From: Ventricola sp051883735
GTDB taxonomy: Bacteria; Bacillota; Clostridia; Christensenellales; Aristaeellaceae
Length of the DNA: 14,122 bases
NCBI GenBank assembly: GCA_051883735.1
Contig: JBJEUH010000165.1
Coordinates: 1-14,122, forward strand
Direction: 5' to 3'
Position numbers and translations under genes: made by a program. Shown here in pieces: positions 9,891 through 14,122 of the stretch. Each line of letters starts with the position of its first letter. The first letter of the stretch is position 1. The notes beneath the pieces were generated by a model. The model had not been told where the DNA came from. It ran no database searches and saw nothing but the letters and a program-made list of their open reading frames with translations.

Positions 9891-10382
9891 TTAGGAACGG
9901 TTGGGATGATTCTCATCATAATCTGTGGCATACGCCCAGTGCCGCCAATAGAACTTAGCATTCCATGTAACCCACGCGAATATACCACCAAGATCAAACC
10001 TGTTGTCATTATTCGCATCTGTGAAATATGTTACCATACCATTGAGATTTCTCTGCTGTGCCGCATTGTATTCATAAATATCATATCCGGTGTCAGTCTC
10101 GCTAATAAAGTTCGAATCACTAGAACTGCAATTTCCATATTGACCATTAGTCGCGTGATCATCCCATTCAATTTTATTAGACTGCTCATCAGCTAGGGAC
10201 AGACTTCCTTTTTTAGTAGGATCGTTTTCAAACGCCCCCCACAGAGTAGTTGCACTAAGGTCATTAGGAAGCGTTCCCTGCGTATAGCCCATCTGACAAG
10301 ATACACCAAAACAAGCCGAAACATAGTCATTCGCAACGAATTCCTCAACCGCAATCCTCGGCGCTTCCCACTTTTCTTTCAT
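9891..10382 (-). CDS. Candidate substrate of the radical SAM enzyme (leader-type precursor protein)
   Basis: This is a 163-residue protein that I do not recognise as a named family. There is no signal peptide or membrane segment. The N-terminus (about 1-24, E-K-W-E-A-P-R-I to F-V-A-N-D-Y-V-S-A-C) looks like a RiPP leader, followed by C24-F-G-V-S-C29. The middle is polar and rich in Asn, Asp, Ser and Gly, with a third cysteine at 85. DANNDNRFD (122-130) has the D-x-N-x-D-x-x-x-D spacing of calcium loops but lacks the final Glu. The end (134-155) is strongly aromatic (F, W, W, F, Y, W, W, Y, Y), closing with H-P-N-R-S. I chose the ATG at 10382, nine bases after GGAGG; an in-frame TTG at 10391 abuts that box. 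It starts one base after the PqqD-like stop. It is clearly AT-richer than its neighbours, which suggests separate origin. Confidence 0.72.
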   Translation of the reverse strand: MKEKWEAPRIAVEEFVANDYVSACFGVSCQMGYTQGTLPNDLSATTLWGAFENDPTKKGSLSLADEQSNKIEWDDHATNGQYGNCSSSDSNFISETDTGYDIYEYNAAQQRNLNGMVTYFTDANNDNRFDLGGIFAWVTWNAKFYWRHWAYATDYDENHPNRS

Positions 10383-10383
10383 A

Positions 10384-10791
10384 TCAATCAACCTCCACGA
10401 GAACTTGTCTCTTCATCGTATCCTTCATAAACATTTCGACGTCTCTGCGGATAGCCGCTTTCTCGCCGTCAAACCGCTCAAGCGCGCGCATCACGACGTC
10501 CTCCTCGGTGCTCGGCTCCGAAAACGCCTGCCAGAGGAACGCCGCCGTTTTGTTCGGCGTCATCATCGCGTTGGTGAAGAACTGCGTCTCCCCGAGCGGG
10601 ACGATCGCGTACTCGCCTGCGATCTCGCGCAGCGCGAAATCCGGATGAATCCGATACCGCTTCTTGGCCTGATGATAGCCGATTCTGCTCAGGTATTCCT
10701 CCAGCTCCTCATCTGAAAGCTGAAGGATTTCCTCGCTCGTCAGCTCCCCTTCACACCGGACAAAGTGCATTTCCGGTTTGACATACCTCAT
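10384..10791 (-). CDS. PqqD-like peptide recognition protein with N-terminal extension
   Basis: This gene encodes 135 residues. Residues 48-133 fit the PqqD fold, the RiPP recognition element that binds leader peptides and presents them to a radical SAM enzyme: HPDFALREIAGEYAIVPLG (49-67) for the beta strands, then N80-K-T-A-A-F-L-W and two more helices (P-S-T-E-E-D-V-V and R-R-D-V-E-M-F-M). The first 45 residues are an acidic, helical extension not needed for the fold. I prefer the ATG at 10791, which has GAGGTG nine bases upstream; a GTG at 10818 would add nine residues but has no spaced ribosome-binding site. The next gene starts one base after the stop, so they are coupled. No convincing minus-strand promoter lies upstream; an invertible promoter may supply it, and readthrough from the recombinase gene is also possible. 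Confidence 0.8.
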   Translation of the reverse strand: MRYVKPEMHFVRCEGELTSEEILQLSDEELEEYLSRIGYHQAKKRYRIHPDFALREIAGEYAIVPLGETQFFTNAMMTPNKTAAFLWQAFSEPSTEEDVVMRALERFDGEKAAIRRDVEMFMKDTMKRQVLVEVD

Positions 10792-10844
10792 CCACGCATC
10801 CACCTCTGTCTTCAGCACTCCACGCTTTCATCCGCCCTGCTACA

Positions 10845-10860
10845 AAAGTGTACTTTTTGG
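10845..10860 (+). repeat. Left arm of inverted repeat flanking an inward-held promoter
   Basis: AAAGTGTACTTTTTGG here matches, in inverted orientation, 10988-11003 at 14 of 16 positions, including a perfect 9-bp AAAGTGTAC. The site itself is nearly symmetric, AAAAGT-GT-ACTTTT, i.e. two half-sites around a two-base centre as in serine-recombinase crossover sites. Confidence 0.55.
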
Positions 10861-10886
10861 TTGAATCACAAACTCGGCCAATACGC

Positions 10887-10919
10887 GAATTTTTGTAAAC
10901 AAATTTACGTCAAAAATTC
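10887..10919. promoter_or_regulatory. AT-rich palindrome upstream of the plus-strand promoter
   Basis: GAATTTTTG (10887-10895) and CAAAAATTC (10911-10919) are perfect 9-bp inverted arms, with an inner TAAA/TTTA pair. There is no T-tract on either strand, so it is not a terminator. Its centre is about 61 bases before the expected start site of the 10929-10957 promoter, a usual distance for an activator site. It would flip together with that promoter. Confidence 0.45.
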
Positions 10920-10928
10920 ATTGTTCTA

Positions 10929-10957
10929 TTGACTTATGAAAAACAATATGGTAGAAT
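10929..10957 (+). promoter_or_regulatory. Strong sigma-A-type promoter on the plus strand
   Basis: TTGACT (10929-10934), a 17-base spacer and TAGAAT (10952-10957) make one of the best promoters in the window, yet it points away from the peptide-modification operon. Transcription from about 10964 would run only about 80 bases to a strong terminator at 11019-11043, and no protein gene lies on that path. It is either the promoter of a short RNA or an invertible promoter in its OFF orientation. Confidence 0.75.
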
Positions 10958-10987
10958 GACAGACGTTAGAAGAGAAGTACATGTTTT

Positions 10988-11003
10988 CCGAAATGTACAC
11001 TTT
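10988..11003 (-). repeat. Right arm of inverted repeat flanking the promoter
   Basis: Read on the minus strand this is AAAGTGTACATTTCGG, matching the arm at 10845-10860 in 14 of 16 positions. The central dinucleotide is AC on the plus strand here but GT in the left arm, so the two centres are in opposite orientation, which for a serine recombinase favours inversion over deletion. The arms enclose 127 bases. Confidence 0.55.
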
Positions 11004-11018
11004 CTGGTCAATGCGCAT

Positions 11019-11043
11019 TCAGGCTTGGGCCTGATTTTTTTTT
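11019..11043 (+). terminator. Plus-strand intrinsic terminator
   Basis: TCAGGC and GCCTGA form a perfect 6-bp stem with a TTGG loop, followed by nine T residues on the plus strand. It overlaps the last codons of the recombinase gene, which runs the other way. On the minus strand no T-tract follows, so it does not terminate that gene. The only plus-strand promoter it can serve is the one at 10929-10957. Confidence 0.85.
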
Positions 11044-11627
11044 GCCCTTTCCGCCCTTCGCCGGAAGGTCGTCAACGACAAGCTGCATTCCCGCGCGGCA
11101 GCCGTGCCGGTGATTTCTCCCCGCTCCCATCGCAGGCGCACCTCGTCGAAGTTTTCCGGCAGCGGCTTCTCCGGCCGTCCGAACCGGACGCCCCTCTGCT
11201 TTGCCGCGTCAATCCCCTGCTGCTGCCGCTTGCGGATGTTCTCCCGCTCGCTCTGTGCGACGAACGAGAGGATCTGCAGCACCATGTCCGCGATGAACGT
11301 GCCCATCAGATCCTTCCCCTGCCGTGTATCCAGCAGCGGCATATCCAGCACGCAGATGTCCGCGCCGATCTCCTTGGTGAGCCTGCGCCATTGGTTCTGA
11401 ATCTCCTCGTAATTGCGCCCAAGCCGGTCGATGCTCATGACATAGAGCAGATCGCCCGCCTTCAGCCTGCGAAGCAGCCGCTTGTACTGCGGCCGGTCAA
11501 AGTCCTTGCCCGACTGCTTGTCCATGTAGATTCGACTGCGCGCGACCGGCACGCTGCGCAGCGCGATCATCTGTCTGTCCTCGTTCTGGTCCGTTGCCGA
11601 TACCCGGACATAGCCATATACGCCCAT
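11019..11627 (-). CDS. Serine site-specific recombinase (resolvase/invertase family)
   Basis: This is a 202-residue small serine recombinase, the size of Hin or gamma-delta resolvase. It cuts and rejoins DNA at short paired sites. The catalytic domain holds Y6-V-R-V-S10 with nucleophile S10 and R8, then D-R-Q (17-19), IDRLGR (66-71, with R68 and R71) and the helix E with SERENIRKR (126-134). The C-terminal helix-turn-helix is at about 160-195 (GEITGTAAARECSLSLTTFRR). All expected active-site residues are present, so it is probably active. The ATG follows GGGAGG at seven bases. It has its own promoter at 11688-11716. No transposase or cargo accompanies it. The nearby inverted repeat enclosing a promoter makes a role as a DNA invertase likely; a resolvase left from a mobile element is the alternative. 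Confidence 0.9.
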   Translation of the reverse strand: MGVYGYVRVSATDQNEDRQMIALRSVPVARSRIYMDKQSGKDFDRPQYKRLLRRLKAGDLLYVMSIDRLGRNYEEIQNQWRRLTKEIGADICVLDMPLLDTRQGKDLMGTFIADMVLQILSFVAQSERENIRKRQQQGIDAAKQRGVRFGRPEKPLPENFDEVRLRWERGEITGTAAARECSLSLTTFRRRAERAKKNQAQA

Positions 11628-11649
11628 TTCATTTCCTCCCTTGAGACGG

Positions 11650-11688
11650 CAAAAGCGCGGGAGCGGTTCATCGCTCTTCGCGCTTTTG
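11650..11688 (-). promoter_or_regulatory. 39-bp inverted repeat at the start of the recombinase transcript
   Basis: CAAAAGCGCG (11650-11659) and CGCGCTTTTG (11679-11688) are perfect 10-bp arms, with a further GAGCG/CGCTC pair inside and a six-base loop. It lies between the recombinase promoter and its ribosome-binding site and touches the -10 box. The mRNA would begin inside it and fold a GC-rich 5' hairpin followed by TTTTG. It may be an attenuator, an mRNA-protecting hairpin, or an operator for autoregulation. Confidence 0.55.
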
Positions 11689-11716
11689 TTATATAATCCT
11701 TAGCTTGCTTTGGCAA
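11688..11716 (-). promoter_or_regulatory. Sigma-A promoter for the recombinase gene
   Basis: On the minus strand TTGCCA (11711-11716), a 17-base spacer and TATAAC (11688-11693) give a good promoter match. The start site is expected near 11681, about 54 bases upstream of the recombinase ATG. Confidence 0.72.
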
Positions 11717-11770
11717 CGCCTCTCGCTATCACAGGAAAAAAGATGAAACAGGCTTTGGCAGGCGCAGCGC

Positions 11771-14122
11771 TTAACCAAGCGCCGCGTCCGTCACCACGTC
11801 GTCCAGCAGCACGCTGACCAGAAGCTGCCCCTTGCCCGTGCGGCGCTCCACGCCGATCTCAAACGCGTTCATCACCGTCACATGGCCATTCTTCTGGGTG
11901 AAGGCGACCTGCTGCGCGTGCGTGACGTCGAGCAGGCCCGCCAGCTGCGTGCCGATCTCGCCGGTCCGGGTCATCGGCAGGAGCTTCTGTCCCTTGCCCG
12001 CGCGCTTCTGGCGGTCCACATCGTCCGCCATCATGCGCTTGCCATAGCCGCGGTCGCTGATGAGCAGCAGCATGTCGCCCGCCCCCGGCATCAGCATCCA
12101 GCCGACCTCGTCGCCCTCGCCCACGTCGATGCCCCGCACGCCGGCCGTCGCGCGGCCCGTCGTCGGAATCTCGCTGAGCTTGAAGCGCACGCCCATGCCC
12201 AGCCTCGTCGCCAGCAGCAGGTCGCCCTTGTCGCCCTCCGCGACCGCCGTCACCGCGGCGACCCGGTCGTCGCCCTTGAGCGTGATCGCGCTGAAGCGGG
12301 CGCGGCGGATGCCGTACTCGCCGGCTGAGGTGCGCTTGACCTGGCCGTTCTTCGTCACAAAGAGCAGCTCGCCAAACTTGCCCATCTCCTCGCTCCTCGC
12401 GCAGAGCATCTGTACGGCCACCTCGCCGTCGGCCAGCCCGGCAACCAGGCCGGTCAGCAGGCTGCCGCGCTCCTTGAGGCGCATCGTCTCCGGAATCTTC
12501 GCGATATCCAGCATGAAGCAGTTGCCCAGATTCGTGAAGATATACAGCGATTCGTCCGTCGCCGTCTGGATCGTCTGCACGACCTCGCCGCTCATGCCCG
12601 GCTGCTGGAGGAACTTGTCCACCATGCGCGGGCTCATGCGGCGGATCTGGCCGTCGCGCAGGCGCAGAATCGCCGTGTCCTCCGCAGCTGGCTTGCTCTC
12701 CACCACCGGCAGCTTCGCGCTGTCGTCCTCGATGAGCTGCGTGCGGCGGTCGTCGCCGAATTTCTCGCGGATTTCGGCCATCTCCGTGCGGATGACGCCG
12801 ATGAGCTTCTTCTCGCTCTTGAGAATGCCTTCGAGACGGCTGATCGTTTTGAGGATCGCCTCGTACTCCCTGCGCAGCGCCTCGATCTCCAGGCCCGTCA
12901 GGCGCTGCAGGCGCATGTCGAGAATCGCCTGCGCCTGAACGTCGGTCAGGCCAAAGCGATTCATAAGCTGCTCCTTAGCCTCCTTCGGGTTCTTGCTGGC
13001 GCGGATGAGCGCGATCACCTCGTCGAGGTGATTGACCGCCACCATGAGGCCGGCGAGGATGTGCTCCCGGGCGCGCGCCTGCTCCAGCTCGTACTTCGTG
13101 CGGCGGGTGATGACGCGCTTCTGGTGGTCAATATAATAGGAAAGCATCGCCTTCACGCCCATCTGCACCGGGCGTCCCTCCGCGATGGCGACCATGTTCA
13201 CGCCGAAGGTGATCTGCAGGTCGGAGTACTTGTAGAGCACGGAGAGCACCTGCATCGGATCGACGTCGCGCTTCAGCTCGATGACCGCGCGCAGGCCCGT
13301 GCGGTCGGACTCGTCGCGGATGTCGTAGATGCCGCCGAGCTGCGCCTTCCTCTCCTCGCTGAGCCTGAGAATCTTCTCGAGCATCGCGGCCTTGGGCACC
13401 TGATACGGCACCTCGGTGATGACGATGAGCTTTCTGCCCGCCGCGCCGTCCTCGATGTGCACCTTCGCGCGCAGGGTCAGCTTGCCGCGGCCCGTCTCGT
13501 ACGCGCGCGTAATCTCCTCGTTGTCAATCAGGCAGCCGCCGGTCGGGAAATCCGGCGCGGGCAGCACCTTCATGATCTCCGCAAGGCTCGCGTCCGGTTT
13601 GTCCATCAGCAGAATCGCCGCGTCGATCGCCTCGCGCAGGTTGTGCGGCGGGATGTTCGTCGCCAGGCCGACCGCGATGCCGGACGTGCCGTTGACCAGC
13701 AGATTCGGATAGCGCGCGGGCAGCATGTCCGGCTCCTTGAGAGAATCGTCAAAGTTGAAGCTGAAGGGCACGGTGTCCTTGTCGATGTCGCGCAGCATCT
13801 CCAGCGCCAGGGGCGCCATGCGCGCCTCCGTGTATCGCATCGCCGCGGCGCTGTCGCCGTCGATGGAGCCGAAGTTGCCGTGGCCATCCACCAGCACGCC
13901 GCGCATGCTGTACGGCTGCGCCATGCGCACCATCGCGTCATAGACGGAGCTGTCGCCATGCGGATGATACTTGCCCAGGCAGTCGCCGACGATGCGCGCG
14001 CACTTCTTGTGCGGCTTGTCCGGCGTGACGCCCAGCTCGTTCAGGGTGAAGAGAATGCGGCGCTGCACGGGCTTGAGGCCGTCCTCCACGCGCGGCAGCG
14101 CGCGCTCGAGGATGACGTGCTC
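11771..14122 (-). CDS. Type IIA DNA topoisomerase subunit A (GyrA/ParC family), 5' end outside window
   Basis: 783 residues are visible; the frame is open to the right edge (E-H-V-I-L-E-R-A-L-P-R-V), so roughly 30-45 N-terminal residues are missing. With its ATPase partner the enzyme passes one DNA duplex through another. The breakage-reunion domain contains DGLKPVQRRILF, KYHPHGDSSVYDAMVRMAQ, GHGNFGSIDGD and the catalytic tyrosine in AMRYTEARM (codon 13832-13834). The quinolone-contact positions are Ser and Asp (D-S-S-V-Y-D). A helical coiled region (near L-E-Q-A-R-A-R-E-H-I) and then the beta-pinwheel C-terminal domain follow. At 11990-12010 the residues QKRAGKG occupy the GyrA-box place, a near match to Q(R/K)RGGKG. 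This suggests gyrase-like wrapping but does not settle GyrA versus ParC. No clear terminator follows its TAA. Confidence 0.93.
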   Translation of the reverse strand, partial: EHVILERALPRVEDGLKPVQRRILFTLNELGVTPDKPHKKCARIVGDCLGKYHPHGDSSVYDAMVRMAQPYSMRGVLVDGHGNFGSIDGDSAAAMRYTEARMAPLALEMLRDIDKDTVPFSFNFDDSLKEPDMLPARYPNLLVNGTSGIAVGLATNIPPHNLREAIDAAILLMDKPDASLAEIMKVLPAPDFPTGGCLIDNEEITRAYETGRGKLTLRAKVHIEDGAAGRKLIVITEVPYQVPKAAMLEKILRLSEERKAQLGGIYDIRDESDRTGLRAVIELKRDVDPMQVLSVLYKYSDLQITFGVNMVAIAEGRPVQMGVKAMLSYYIDHQKRVITRRTKYELEQARAREHILAGLMVAVNHLDEVIALIRASKNPKEAKEQLMNRFGLTDVQAQAILDMRLQRLTGLEIEALRREYEAILKTISRLEGILKSEKKLIGVIRTEMAEIREKFGDDRRTQLIEDDSAKLPVVESKPAAEDTAILRLRDGQIRRMSPRMVDKFLQQPGMSGEVVQTIQTATDESLYIFTNLGNCFMLDIAKIPETMRLKERGSLLTGLVAGLADGEVAVQMLCARSEEMGKFGELLFVTKNGQVKRTSAGEYGIRRARFSAITLKGDDRVAAVTAVAEGDKGDLLLATRLGMGVRFKLSEIPTTGRATAGVRGIDVGEGDEVGWMLMPGAGDMLLLISDRGYGKRMMADDVDRQKRAGKGQKLLPMTRTGEIGTQLAGLLDVTHAQQVAFTQKNGHVTVMNAFEIGVERRTGKGQLLVSVLLDDVVTDAALG

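Noticed and set aside
9423..10196. Long plus-strand frame opposite the radical SAM and substrate genes
   Set aside because: It is the antisense shadow of two well-supported genes. It has no family resemblance, and its composition changes abruptly where the opposite genes change.
10751..10831. A 26-codon minus-strand frame with three cysteines starting upstream of the PqqD-like gene
   Set aside because: It overlaps the PqqD-like start in another frame and the purine-rich AGGG is too close to its ATG. Coincidence is more likely than a peptide gene.
11019..11716. Serine recombinase as part of a transposon or integrated element
   Set aside because: No transposase, terminal repeats, target duplication, conjugation or phage genes are visible around it. 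The surrounding genes are housekeeping or the peptide-modification locus.
11762..11786. Hairpin at the topoisomerase stop codon (GCGCTT/AAGCGC) as a terminator
   Set aside because: No T-tract follows the stem on the minus strand; the nearest T-run is about 30 bases further on without an adjacent stem.

Overview
The window reads as chromosomal DNA of a high-GC Firmicute, most likely a gut-type Clostridia member. The evidence is a RemA/Gmk/omega cluster, a YerC-PcrA-LigA operon, an SSB protein with two OB folds, a PdaB-like deacetylase with an SFDAAWG motif, strong GGAGG ribosome-binding sites and sigma-A promoters. A Christensenellales-like lineage is possible, but I cannot prove it from this sequence. 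Every protein gene I can support is on the minus strand, so the text below goes from high to low coordinates, in the direction of transcription.

At the right edge (11771-14122) lies the 3' part of a type IIA topoisomerase A subunit (GyrA/ParC family). Next is a small serine recombinase (11019-11627) with its own sigma-A promoter and a 39-bp inverted repeat overlapping that promoter's -10 box. Then comes a 227-base intergenic stretch (10792-11018) that I consider the most interesting part of the window. It holds a strong promoter pointing the 'wrong' way (plus strand, 10929-10957). The promoter is enclosed by a 14/16-matched inverted repeat (10845-10860 and 10988-11003), and a plus-strand terminator lies just outside the repeat (11019-11043). 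With a serine recombinase next door and no convincing minus-strand promoter, this looks like an invertible promoter caught in the OFF orientation.

The operon it would control is a RiPP-like peptide/protein modification locus: a PqqD-fold recognition protein (10384-10791), a low-GC 163-residue candidate substrate with a leader-like N-terminus (9891-10382), an intrinsic terminator that probably acts as an expression attenuator, and a radical SAM/SPASM enzyme (8656-9744) followed by its own terminator. I do not recognise the substrate as a named family.

The left part is housekeeping. A PdaB-like polysaccharide deacetylase (7502-8314) and the tandem-OB SSB protein (6783-7466) end at a strong terminator (6711-6745). 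YerC, PcrA and LigA (1910-6658) form a tight operon behind an extended -10 promoter. YicC/YloC, RemA, guanylate kinase and the first codons of RpoZ (1-1827) form a second operon behind a similar promoter (1871-1899). I saw no tRNA, rRNA, CRISPR array, insertion sequence or prophage.
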